15,271 bases of DNA, from the NCBI GenBank assembly GCA_001275005.1, contig JWZX01000450.1:1-15271 (forward strand). Reading direction: 5' to 3'. The DNA comes from Chrysochromulina tobinii (taxonomy: Eukaryota > Haptophyta > Prymnesiales > Chrysochromulinaceae). Numbering within the stretch: the first letter of the stretch is position 1; the number at the start of each line of letters is the position of its first letter. Below are positions 6,830 to 15,147 of the stretch, in pieces. The notes below the pieces were generated by a model. It made no database searches. It saw nothing but the letters and a program-made list of their open reading frames with translations, and was not told the DNA's origin. The translations under genes and the position numbers were made by a program.

Positions 6830-8362
6830 ATGGTCAACTCGGCCTGGGCTGTCCAGTCGAGCACGGCGCTCGTCCAACTCATCGAGTCCAAGGCGCAGGC
6901 CGCGTACGTGGCCGCCTGCGAGACAACTGCCGAAGGCACGCCGCCGCCCGAAGCACCCGTGCACATCTCCGACCCGGTCGACGCGGCGCTCAAGCTCCTC
7001 ATGGACGAGGACATTCTGGCGGCGGCCGGCGGCGCAAACGCGGCTGAGGACTTTGTGGCCGTGTCCACGAAGCTGGGTACGGCTTATCCGCACCCGGCGC
7101 TGGTCAAGGCACTCCAGGCCTGCGCTACAAAGCCCATGCTCAGCTTGCGCGGCTGGCAGTGCGACCTTCCCAGCCTGACTGCGCTGCTCGTGGTGCTCGG
7201 TAAGCATCCGAGCATCCGCTCGGCGAGCTTCTGGCAGTGTGGCCTAAACGACCGGGCGTTAACACTGCTCGAGCGCGCGCTGCCCGCCTCCGTTGAGAGC
7301 CTCGCCTTCGAGGGCACGGCCGCCGAGGGCGCAGCCGTCGAGGGGCTGTCGACGTTGCCATCGGTCACGAGCCTCGCGCTACGCTGCGCGTCGCTCACGA
7401 GCATGCCGCCGCCGCTTGCGGACGCGCTGCGCGCCAACGAGACCCTCACCGCCCTCTCCCTCTTCGGCAACCCGCTCGGCGACATGGGAGCGCTCGAGCT
7501 GCTCGAAGCGCTGCGCTCTCACCCGACGTTGCTCACGCTCAACCTGGGGCGTTGCGGGCTGACGGACACGAGTGCTCACGCGGTGCTCGAGATGGTCAGT
7601 GACCCGCCCAAGGAGGATAAGGATGAGGAGGGCGAGGTGCCCGAGGCGGGGGCGATGTGCCTCAACGTCGCCATCCTCCCCAACCGCACGCTGACCGCTC
7701 TGAACTTAGGCTACAATCGAATCGGCACGGAGGGGCGGCTGGCGCTCGAGGCGGCGCAGGCGGCCTCGCCGGGCCTCGCACGCCTCGAACTGGTAGGCAA
7801 CCCATGCCTCACATGCGGTCCGACCGCCGGGCTGGGCGCCGAGCCGCGCCGGCTCATCAAAGCGAGTTGGGCGGCGCTCGCGGCGCGTGAGGGTGGCGCC
7901 GAGGTGGTGGTTGCCGGGGTGTGCGCGGCTGCGCTCGCCCAGGTGCCCGAGGCACTACCGATCGTCGGGTTTCCGGTCGCCGAGGGCGCCGATACGAAGG
8001 AGGCGCCTGAGTTTGCAGGGTGGGAGGGCCTCGCTCCGTTGGGTGCGATCGGTGCCTCCATCCTCGGCAAGCTCGTGGCTGAGCTCGACCATCCGAAACG
8101 ACTGCGGGCGACGCTGGTCTCCGAGCTCGGCGTCGTGTGCGCCTCGCGCGGCCTGACGCCCGGTGCGTCCTTTGATAAGTTTGGCGAGGCGCTCATCGCT
8201 GGCATCTCCGCGGCGCTCGGGAGCCAGCTGTCGGAAGATGCGAAGACCGCGTGGCGCGACGCGTACGCCGACGCGGCCCGGTGCATGCAGACGGCCTACT
8301 TGCCGAGCCAGCTTGCGGCCGCCGCCATGGCCGCCGCTGCCGCTGCCGCGCCGGCCGAGTGA
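6830..8362 (+). CDS. Leucine-rich-repeat protein with C-terminal globin-fold domain lacking the proximal histidine
   Basis: From the first in-frame ATG (6830) the product is 510 residues; upstream the frame is open only from a GTG at 6743. After an Ala-rich N-terminal region come RI-type leucine-rich repeats (about 103-329), clear at LTALSLFGNPL (206-216), LLTLNLGRCGL (234-244), LTALNLGYNRI (288-298) and LARLELVGNP (316-325). An acidic loop (260-269) interrupts the array. Residues about 340-490 match a globin fold: LIKASWAAL (342-350, helix A with Trp347), GAIGASILGKLVAEL (405-419, helix E), ELGVVCASRGLTP (432-444, helices F/FG) and FGEALIAGISAALG...AWRDAYADAARCM (451-486, helices G/H). In haem globins LGxxHxxxG supplies the proximal His F8; here Cys437 stands there, and the distal E7 place is Leu404. 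Haem binding is therefore uncertain: thiolate-ligated or haem-free. An Ala-rich tail ends the protein. LRRs suggest protein partners; the role is unknown. Confidence 0.82.
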   Translation: MVNSAWAVQSSTALVQLIESKAQAAYVAACETTAEGTPPPEAPVHISDPVDAALKLLMDEDILAAAGGANAAEDFVAVSTKLGTAYPHPALVKALQACATKPMLSLRGWQCDLPSLTALLVVLGKHPSIRSASFWQCGLNDRALTLLERALPASVESLAFEGTAAEGAAVEGLSTLPSVTSLALRCASLTSMPPPLADALRANETLTALSLFGNPLGDMGALELLEALRSHPTLLTLNLGRCGLTDTSAHAVLEMVSDPPKEDKDEEGEVPEAGAMCLNVAILPNRTLTALNLGYNRIGTEGRLALEAAQAASPGLARLELVGNPCLTCGPTAGLGAEPRRLIKASWAALAAREGGAEVVVAGVCAAALAQVPEALPIVGFPVAEGADTKEAPEFAGWEGLAPLGAIGASILGKLVAELDHPKRLRATLVSELGVVCASRGLTPGASFDKFGEALIAGISAALGSQLSEDAKTAWRDAYADAARCMQTAYLPSQLAAAAMAAAAAAAPAE

Positions 8363-8430
8363 GACTGTGAGACTGAGGGACGCAGGAGAGAAGGTCGGTG
8401 TGTGAGAGGCGGAGCAGGAGAGACGGTACC

Positions 8431-11400
8431 ATGGACGGTACATCTCGACATGTCATTTCAAACCCAGCGGGTTCGCTTGTGGCTAAGAACGGGTGCGGAG
8501 GGTTGTGCTTCTCGGAGCGCCGTGCCGGCGTGCGAGTTCTTTCTTCGGACGAGTGTGTCGGTCAACAATCCCCGACCCGAGTGGCCGGACGACCACTGTC
8601 CGGCGGGTGGTTCATGCCAAAGGACCCGCCGCAAAGGCCGAAGAAGCCGGGCGTCAAGTACGATCTCACTACATGCGCGTGCCTGCTCTCATGCTTCGAC
8701 TTCCAGCAGCGTGGCTTTGTGGACCGCGACGACTGGAAGCGCGGCACGGAGATGATGCAGCTCTCAGAGATGGGTGAGGACGAGGGTCTGTGGGCCAAGG
8801 TGCTCGCCACCTACGGTGGTGAGATCGAGGGCTGTGTGGCGATCGCCCGGCTGCAGGACGTGGTACCGATGGATCCACGCATCTCGCTGATGATGCGAGC
8901 AATGGTAGCCTCGGTCGCGACTGTCGAGGAACGGCTGGCGCGGCAGGCGCGGCGCACTGCCGACCAGGGCGCGAGCCGCGCTAATCGCATCATCCTCAAC
9001 ATGCGCCGCAAGATCATCGAACCGGTATACCACGCATGGGTCGAGCTCGTCTCCTCTAAGAAGCGGATAGGCCAGCGCGCCGCGAAGGCCGCATTCAATG
9101 GCTCGCTCGGCCGAGCATGGCGCCAATGGAGCAGCGTGGCCGAGGCGCTCGCGGAGACTCGGCAGCGGCTGCGTCGATTCGGCGCGCGCTTCGTCCAGCA
9201 GGGTCTCGGCCGCGCATGGAACGCGTGGCTCGCGGTGGCCGAGCAGCGGGCGCGCATGCAAGCGATCGGCCGGCGAATGCGCATCCAGGGCCTGACGCGG
9301 GCCTTCAACGCGTGGGTCGAGAAGGTCGGGGAGGGCGCCGCGAAACAGGCGCAGATGCGCAAGGCCCTCGGGCGGCTCGTGTACCGAGAGCTCATCGGCT
9401 GCTGGGAGAAATGGACGGGCGTGGCGGCCGCAGCACGCCGTAAGGCAACGCAGCTGCGGAAAGTCGCGCGCCGTTTCGGCCATGCGAGGGAGGGCGCCGC
9501 CTTCAACAGCTGGCTCGCGGTCCTGGCGGAGAACCGGCTGATGCGGAAGGTGCTACGGCGCGCGCTGCACGCGGGAGTCGGGCGCGCCTTTGGCCGCTGG
9601 TACGAGTGCGTCGAGGAACGCATTCGGCTGCGCGAGCTCGCGATGCGTATCGGCCGGCGGATGATGAACCGAGTGCAGGCGGCCACCTTCGATTCGTGGT
9701 ACGAGTGCATCCAGGTGTCCATTGAGAAGCGCGAGGCGACGCTGCGCAAGGCGATCGTGCAGATCCACTACAAGTGGGTCGCCATGTGCTTCGGCGCGTG
9801 GTCCGGCCTGAGCCAAGGGGTTACCGACCGCCGCTCGAAGGCCCTCGGCGGCGCGCTTGGACGGATGCGCATGCGCGCAGCCGCGCTGTGCTTCGAGGCG
9901 TGGGCCGAGTCGTACCGGCGCGCGGGTGCGCTGCGGGCCAAGTACGCGACGCGCTTCGTAGCCGCAGGGCTTGGGGCCGCCTACCGCACATGGGCCGAGA
10001 CGTCGCGCGAGCTCAAGCGGCTCAAGTCCCGGCTCAAGAAGATTGCGATCCGTATGGCGCGGCGCGTCGAAGTGCTCGTGCTGACCGAGTGGCACGCGTT
10101 CGTCAAGGAAGCGCACGGGTACATGCGCGTCGCGCTCGCTCGCTGGGTCAACGGAGAGCTCAATGTCGCCTTCCTGCGCTGGCACGAGCACGCCTCCGGT
10201 GCAAGTCGCATGCGGCGCCTCTTGCGCAAGTCGCTCGGTCGTTACGCGAACGCGCTGCTCAGCAAGTGCTTCGTTGCGTGGGTGGGCATGGCGGTCGCCG
10301 AGGTGTCGCGGCGTGAGACGCTGACGCGCAGCGCCCTAACCCTCCTCTCTGGCAAGCGCGAGCTGCTGCTCAAGAACCGCTTCGTCCACTGGCACGACCT
10401 CGTGCGCGGGGTCAAGGAGCGCCGTAACGGGCTGCTGCGCAAGGCGATCCTGCGGCTGCGCAATCAGCAGCTCCTCAGTGGCTGGAACCTGTGGATGGAG
10501 CACCACGAGGCGTGCCGGGGGATGCGCAGAGCGGCGATCGCGTGGAGGCAGGCCGCAGCGGCCCGAGCCTTCCGATCGTGGGTACACAAGGCTGAGAGTG
10601 CGCGCCGGCTGCGCCAGCTCGGTACGGCCGTGCTTGCCCGCTGGCGCGGCGGCGTACTGACCAAGGTGTTCCTGGCCTGGGCCTCTCACATCGGGTCCGA
10701 GCGCACGCGGCGCGAGCAGTCGCAGCTCCGCGCGCTCGCCGCCCTCTCCGGACGTTATGAGATGCTCATGCAGCTGCAGTTCTGCGCCTGGCGCGAATAC
10801 GCGCGTGCGGCCCACCATCGGCGCTTGGAGCTCGCCACGAAGGTCTTCAGGCGCTACGCGAACCAGGCCGTGACACGCTGCTTCCTCGCGTGGCAGGCGC
10901 TCGCGGCGTCCGCTCGTCAGATGTCCAACGACAAGATGGCGCGCGCACTCGCTTTGCTGTCCGACCGCAACGAGCTCTTGCTGCGCGCGGCCTTCGTGGC
11001 TCTGCGCCGTGCGATCGCAAAGCAGCAGGACGAGCGGCAGGCGCTCGTGCAGAAGTCGCTCATGCGCATGAAGTATGGCGTGCTGCATGCCGCCTTCGAG
11101 GAGTGGCGCGCGGCTTATCTTGAAGCCAAGCGCAAGCGCGTCGCCGCCGGTGGTGGTAGCGGCGGCGGTGGCGCCGGCTTCGATCGAGCAGCCAAAGCGG
11201 AGCTCGCGGCAGCGCGCGCGGATGCAGCGCACGCGGCGCAGCAAGCGGCGGAGCAGGCGCGACGCAACGACGAGCTGCAGGCGCGCATCACGCAGCTCGA
11301 GGCGCTCGTGCTCGGAATGCTCCCAGTACTCCCTCCAGAGACGCCGCCGGCTCCGGCGCACGCACCCGTTGCGCCCGAGCCTGTGCCCGAGCCGCTGCCG

Positions 11401-12780
11401 TGTGTCGACCTCGCACCAATGTTTGCGTCGCTGCGCGGCTTCGGGCAGGTGATCGGGGCCACCCTTGGCGCAATGCACGGTCTCACGCAGGCAGTGAGTG
11501 AGGTTCGTCTGGCCTCGGAGGTCGGCGGGGGCACGGGCAGCACCGGCAGCAGACGCGGAGGGAGGTCGTGGGAGCTCTCCGAGGTACCGCCGACAGCGAC
11601 GGCGGGCGAGGCAGCAGCGTGGGTGTCGAATCGCCTCTCAGTACTCGAGAGCGAGTTGCATGGGCAGCTGGACAGTGCCCTCCACACGCTGCGCCACTCG
11701 GAGCGTACTCTCGAGGATGGGCTACGCAACGTGCGCGTGAGTCAGCTGGGCACGCTCGAGGTGCCGCTCCACCCGCTCCCCATCGGCTCCGTCGATGCAG
11801 CCGCCTCGCACATACTCATGAGCGAGGTGCGCTCACTGCAGACGCAGCTCGCAACGACGCGCCGCGAGCTTAAGGACGTCATCCGCACCAAGGCGTACCG
11901 GTACGAGATGGCCTACATGCGCACCGAGCTCCATTCCTTCCTCTTCGGCGGTGGCCCTGCGGGTTCCGCCGCCGCCATCGGCGCTTCTGAGCTGATCCAC
12001 GACACAACCGTCGCGCGACAGGCTCTGCTCGCCGCGGACGAGTCCCGGGCGCTGTCCCGGGCGCTCTCAAGGGTGGATAGCGAGAGTGTCACGGGGGGGA
12101 TCGAGGACGAAGCAGCCGCAGGTGGGGACACGTCGAGGAGCTCTCAACAAGCGTTGCAGGGAATGCGTGGCATCGAGGAGGAGGAACTCTTGCCGCCGCG
12201 CCTCTCGCCACGCGCGAGCAGCCACCAGAGCCACGTGCCTTCACCACGCCCCTCGCGTCCGGCATCTGCATCGCTCAAGGGGCGGGCCGCTCCCCCTCCG
12301 ACGCCCACCGCCCGAGACGCCAGCGCCACACAGTTCTTCGAGATGCCGCCGTACCACTACGACGCCGATCTCGGCGGCGCCGGCTCTGTCGCCGCGCGCT
12401 TTGGCATCGGCGTGAGCGGCGCGGCCTCGGCGAGGGAGGGCGGCGCCGGCTCCGGCTGCCGCTCAGTAGGAGGGCCCGCGCCGCCCACGCGCCCATCACG
12501 CCCTCGATCCGCCGTCGTGGGCGTCTCGCCTCGCATGAAGGCCCTCGTTAGCGGGGAGCCCCTCGGCGCGTACGCAGGCGGCGGCATGCCCATGAGCAGC
12601 GTGGCAGCCGACGGCCAGTTCGAACCGGATCCGAGCGATGCGGTCGGTATGGCTTGGGCCTCGCGCGGGCACTTTGCCCAACAGCTTGAGCCACGCCAGG
12701 TTGTTGCTGGCCGTGGGTCGAACGGGCGCCTCGTCTCTTCGAGGCCGCCGAGTGCGGGCGTCCGGCCAGCGCCTGCGTAG
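8431..12780 (+). CDS. Large Sfi1-like centrin-binding-repeat protein with degenerate EF-hand N-terminus and coiled coils
   Basis: From the ATG at 8431, in a perfect ACCATGG context, the protein has 1449 residues; an ATG at 8614 would give 1388 and drop an unconserved leader. Residues about 76-150 look like an EF-hand region whose loop DFQQRGFVDRDD (90-101) lacks several calcium ligands. About 185-905 hold 22 repeats of some 33 residues with the AxxFxxW core of Sfi1, e.g. RAFNAW, ATFDSW, KCFVAW, RCFLAW, AAFEEW. In Sfi1 each repeat is a helix that binds one centrin, forming a fibre at centrioles, basal bodies or spindle poles. A Gly-rich linker (about 909-918), a coiled coil (about 918-967), a Pro-rich stretch, a second helical/coiled-coil part (about 1060-1170) and a disordered Ser/Pro/Ala-rich tail follow. 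The gap from the LRR-globin stop is only 68 bp. The repeat family is convincing; the exact place in the cell is inferred. Confidence 0.83.
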   Translation: MDGTSRHVISNPAGSLVAKNGCGGLCFSERRAGVRVLSSDECVGQQSPTRVAGRPLSGGWFMPKDPPQRPKKPGVKYDLTTCACLLSCFDFQQRGFVDRDDWKRGTEMMQLSEMGEDEGLWAKVLATYGGEIEGCVAIARLQDVVPMDPRISLMMRAMVASVATVEERLARQARRTADQGASRANRIILNMRRKIIEPVYHAWVELVSSKKRIGQRAAKAAFNGSLGRAWRQWSSVAEALAETRQRLRRFGARFVQQGLGRAWNAWLAVAEQRARMQAIGRRMRIQGLTRAFNAWVEKVGEGAAKQAQMRKALGRLVYRELIGCWEKWTGVAAAARRKATQLRKVARRFGHAREGAAFNSWLAVLAENRLMRKVLRRALHAGVGRAFGRWYECVEERIRLRELAMRIGRRMMNRVQAATFDSWYECIQVSIEKREATLRKAIVQIHYKWVAMCFGAWSGLSQGVTDRRSKALGGALGRMRMRAAALCFEAWAESYRRAGALRAKYATRFVAAGLGAAYRTWAETSRELKRLKSRLKKIAIRMARRVEVLVLTEWHAFVKEAHGYMRVALARWVNGELNVAFLRWHEHASGASRMRRLLRKSLGRYANALLSKCFVAWVGMAVAEVSRRETLTRSALTLLSGKRELLLKNRFVHWHDLVRGVKERRNGLLRKAILRLRNQQLLSGWNLWMEHHEACRGMRRAAIAWRQAAAARAFRSWVHKAESARRLRQLGTAVLARWRGGVLTKVFLAWASHIGSERTRREQSQLRALAALSGRYEMLMQLQFCAWREYARAAHHRRLELATKVFRRYANQAVTRCFLAWQALAASARQMSNDKMARALALLSDRNELLLRAAFVALRRAIAKQQDERQALVQKSLMRMKYGVLHAAFEEWRAAYLEAKRKRVAAGGGSGGGGAGFDRAAKAELAAARADAAHAAQQAAEQARRNDELQARITQLEALVLGMLPVLPPETPPAPAHAPVAPEPVPEPLPCVDLAPMFASLRGFGQVIGATLGAMHGLTQAVSEVRLASEVGGGTGSTGSRRGGRSWELSEVPPTATAGEAAAWVSNRLSVLESELHGQLDSALHTLRHSERTLEDGLRNVRVSQLGTLEVPLHPLPIGSVDAAASHILMSEVRSLQTQLATTRRELKDVIRTKAYRYEMAYMRTELHSFLFGGGPAGSAAAIGASELIHDTTVARQALLAADESRALSRALSRVDSESVTGGIEDEAAAGGDTSRSSQQALQGMRGIEEEELLPPRLSPRASSHQSHVPSPRPSRPASASLKGRAAPPPTPTARDASATQFFEMPPYHYDADLGGAGSVAARFGIGVSGAASAREGGAGSGCRSVGGPAPPTRPSRPRSAVVGVSPRMKALVSGEPLGAYAGGGMPMSSVAADGQFEPDPSDAVGMAWASRGHFAQQLEPRQVVAGRGSNGRLVSSRPPSAGVRPAPA
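8985..11145 (+). repeat. Coding repeat: 22 Sfi1-type units
   Basis: This is the part of the large gene that encodes the AxxFxxW repeats, spaced by roughly 33 residues (about 100 bp). The units have diverged strongly from each other, which argues for an old, functionally maintained array and not a recent expansion. Unit 12 reads VLTEWHAF, and unit 21 (about 10987-11013) reads AAFVALRRAI with Leu where Trp is expected. Units 15, 19 and 21 share a LLSGKRELLL-like lead-in, suggesting internal duplication of a multi-repeat block. Confidence 0.75.
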
Positions 12781-13254
12781 ACGCACGCATGGCTTCCGCT
12801 CACTACGACGCTCACTACCTCACATTAGACATCTTGCGAGTGTGCGCACACGTATACGATACGCGTCGTCACGTCGTTGCGCCGCATGCTCGACGCGGGA
12901 CGCGCTTGCCGCGCACTGGCTGGCCCGCACGACCAACCGCACGCCGCGCCGCGGCCGGGGCCGGCGCTTCTATGGCGGCCAAGGGGCCGCGGGCAGCCAC
13001 GCTGTGGGGACGCTGCCTCGACCCCGGCCGCAAAAGGCAATACCGCGATCGCCGCTCACTACACCGCGACGAGGACTGCGCACCATCGCCGCCGAACCGA
13101 ACACGCGCGCCACGACCCACGAGCGACGAACAAGTGAAGTAGTAGGAAGTGGGACCGTCCAACACGGTCCTCCGATACGTACCGTTAAATCTATATAACT
13201 TGAATCTCCCCCTCGTCACGCTCACACTAAACCGTCGGTAACTACGAACCCGCG
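12781..13254. other. 474-bp convergent gap, no gene supported
   Basis: This gap separates the ends of the Sfi1-like gene and the SGNH gene. The first 250 bases are very GC-rich and open in several frames, but the products are Arg/Ala-rich with no motif, as expected by chance at this composition. After about 13130 the DNA becomes AT-richer and holds a clear hairpin (13152-13170). Both 3' untranslated regions are probably here. Confidence 0.45.
13152..13170. terminator. Hairpin between convergent genes
   Basis: GGACCGT-CCAAC-ACGGTCC is a perfect 7+5+7 inverted repeat about 85 bases beyond the SGNH stop codon and 370 beyond the Sfi1-like stop. It could form a 3' end hairpin in either transcript. 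The type label reflects position only; eukaryotic termination does not normally need such a hairpin. Confidence 0.3.
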
Positions 13255-14361
13255 TCAATTAGCACCGTGCGCGCCGACAGTGGAACTCGAACAAGTGACA
13301 GTAGAAAAGACAGTGTTCGCAGCACTGTGCACCGCAGTCGGCATGGCCACCACGCGGGAGCCGCCTGTGTCGTCCGTCGGCTGCCTTGCTACAGCGCCTT
13401 TATCGTCATGCGGGACGAAGGTGGCGCTCTCAACTTTCAGATTCGAGGCAGCTGCGGCGGCGCGCACGGCGCTCTCCCTCTCGTATGCGGGCAGCATGCG
13501 GTCAAGGATGAGCCTCGCTAGCTTCTCACCACCCTGCGCTGACGGCTCGACGCGTTGGACATAATCGGCCGAGGTCTTCCCGTCCAGAGCCTCGAAGAGC
13601 GGCACGTGCACCACCTGCACGCCCGGGAGGTTAATCTGCGAGGTGGCGTACTCAAATATTGTACGGATGCAGAGCTGCAGCTTGTCAGGGTCCTTATCGT
13701 AGCCGAGCAGCCGCAGAGTGGTGTCGGCCCAGCTGCCGCCGGGGCATTCATCCAAGTAGTACAGCATGCATACGACGACGACGCGCGGCTTGCGATCGCC
13801 GATAAGGCTCTGCACGTACCTCGTCGTCTTGTCACGGAACAGAGACACAAAGTGATGCAGCCCAGGCGCTAGCCAAGGCCCGCAGTTGATGAGCGCCTTG
13901 GGCAGCGATAGCAACGTCGCAATCGACGCAATCGTAAGGGCTGTTGGTCTGAGCGCGATGTCGTTGCCGCCACAGCTGACGACGAGCACGTCGGGCTCTC
14001 CAATGTGCTCCCTCACAAAGGCATCCTGCGGTAGAAGCTTGCCACCATCGCGCAGCCCAAGCGTAGACTCCTCGATCGCGGTGTTCACTGCGACGAGCTT
14101 GTCGCCCTCACCGCGCTCAACGAGCACCTTATTCAGGTGGTGTGTCACGTCCGGCACAGCCTGTGGCGGCTTGAGGAGCCGCTCATATCCGTTTGTTGCG
14201 GGCTCACGCTGCCCACCGAGCCAGTACTTGTTGTCGAGAGTTGAGTCGCCCACCAAATAAATGACACCGCGACCGTTAGGCAAATGCGCGAGCACAGTTT
14301 CCAGGTCGGGCAAGGGATGGCCATGATACTCGCCGTAGTACGAAATAGCGCTAAGCTTCAT
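13255..14361 (-). CDS. SGNH/GDSL-type hydrolase-like protein with Glu in the place of the catalytic His
   Basis: This 368-residue protein has the SGNH hydrolase plan: block I VGDSTLDNKYW (37-47) with nucleophile Ser40, a block II-like INCGPW segment (158-163), block III SCGGNDIAL (129-137) with the oxyanion Asn133, and a C-terminal DYVQRVEPS (266-274) where block V (DxxHPS) is expected. In that last block Glu272 directly precedes Pro-Ser, where SGNH enzymes have the catalytic His. Asp266 is present. The surrounding motif is so well formed that this may be a subfamily feature and not damage. VVVVCMLYYLDE (194-205) is a buried strand and loop. The last 70 residues are low in motifs. There is no evident signal peptide or membrane segment, so a soluble protein is likely. 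Esterase or lipase-like activity is possible but compromised on paper. The ATG at 14361 lies 57 bp from the first unit of the repeat array, so the promoter may lie within or beyond the array. Confidence 0.78.
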   Translation of the reverse strand: MKLSAISYYGEYHGHPLPDLETVLAHLPNGRGVIYLVGDSTLDNKYWLGGQREPATNGYERLLKPPQAVPDVTHHLNKVLVERGEGDKLVAVNTAIEESTLGLRDGGKLLPQDAFVREHIGEPDVLVVSCGGNDIALRPTALTIASIATLLSLPKALINCGPWLAPGLHHFVSLFRDKTTRYVQSLIGDRKPRVVVVCMLYYLDECPGGSWADTTLRLLGYDKDPDKLQLCIRTIFEYATSQINLPGVQVVHVPLFEALDGKTSADYVQRVEPSAQGGEKLARLILDRMLPAYERESAVRAAAAASNLKVESATFVPHDDKGAVARQPTDDTGGSRVVAMPTAVHSAANTVFSTVTCSSSTVGAHGAN

Positions 14362-14412
14362 GTGAGGGCGCGGCGCTCATGGTAGGCCCTACGAGCATTT
14401 CGAGAATACTTC

Positions 14413-14533
14413 GTTTGTGAGACGATTAGTTCCTCGACTTTTATTTGTGAGACGATGGAACTCATGGTTTCGGTTGTGAGACGATTTAGTTGCGTTTGAG
14501 AGACGATAGTTGTTCGGTTGCGTTTGTGAGACG
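14413..14533 (-). repeat. Left (inverted) arm of the array, five units
   Basis: Five units in TTGTGAGACG orientation have spacings of 30, 29, 22 and 28 bp, less regular than in the right arm. The stretch 14471-14505 pairs in inverted sense with 14621-14655 at 33 of 35 positions, so a long hairpin or cruciform is possible. The fourth unit carries TTTGAGAGACG in place of TTTGTGAGACG. The spacers are more diverged, as if this arm is older. Confidence 0.8.
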
Positions 14534-14674
14534 TTTTCATTTTTACTGTTGCAAGTCCAACCGCGTCGTCTCACAACCATCAGTTCGTCGAACTCCATCG
14601 TCTCACAAATGCAACAACATCGTCTCACAAACGCAACTAAATCGTCTCACAAACGCCAGTTCGTTGAACCGCGT

Positions 14675-14911
14675 CGTCTCACAACATCGTCTCACAACCG
14701 GCAGTTCGTCGAACTCCATCGTCTCACAATAATGCAACTAAATCGTCTCACAAACGCAACTGAATCGTCTCACATACGCAACTCAATCGTCTCACAACAT
14801 CGTCTCACAACCGGCAGTTCGTCGAACCCCATCGTCTCACAAATGCAACTAAATCGTCTCACAAACGCAACTGAATCGTCTCACATACGCAACTAAATCG
14901 TCTCACAACAT
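14675..14911 (+). repeat. Higher-order repeat of 111-113 bp
   Basis: The sequence of spacings 13, 32, 24, 22, 22 (14675-14787) is followed by 13, 32, 22, 22, 22 (14788-14898), and a third copy starts at 14899. The first two copies are nearly identical; the 2-bp length difference comes from CAATAATGC against CAAATGC. This points to unequal exchange or replication slippage acting on five-unit blocks. Confidence 0.85.
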
Positions 14912-14986
14912 CGTCTCACAACCGGCACTTCGTCGTCTCACAAATGCAAGTTCATCGTCTCACAAATGCAACTAAATCGTCTCACA

Positions 14987-15129
14987 AACGCCAGTTCATC
15001 GTCTCACAAACGCTAGTTCGTCGAACTGCATCGTCTCACAGACGCTTGTTCATCCGAACGCCAGTTCATCGTCTCACAAACGCTAGTTCGTCGAACTGCA
15101 TCGTCTCACAGACGCTTGTTCATCCGAAC
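14987..15129 (+). repeat. Perfect 70-bp tandem duplication in the array
   Basis: 14987-15059 and 15057-15129 are identical over 73 bases at a 70-bp shift. Each copy contains two core units and one AGTTCGTCGAACT palindrome. Perfect identity suggests a very recent duplication, or recent gene conversion. Confidence 0.9.
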
Positions 15130-15147
15130 TGCATCGTCTCACAGACG

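Noticed and set aside
12600-12640. tRNA-like TTCGAACC box
   Set aside because: It lies within the Sfi1-like coding frame (GQFEPDPS), and no matching A box or acceptor stem was seen.
12638-13198. Arg-rich frame across the end of the Sfi1-like gene and the gap after it
   Set aside because: It overlaps a better-supported frame and has the composition expected by chance in this GC-rich DNA.
14510-14896. Open frame across the repeat array giving Ser/His/Asn/Arg-rich repeats
   Set aside because: Unit spacings of 13, 22 and 32 bp shift the frame, so the openness reflects the lack of stop codons in the unit and not selection for a protein.
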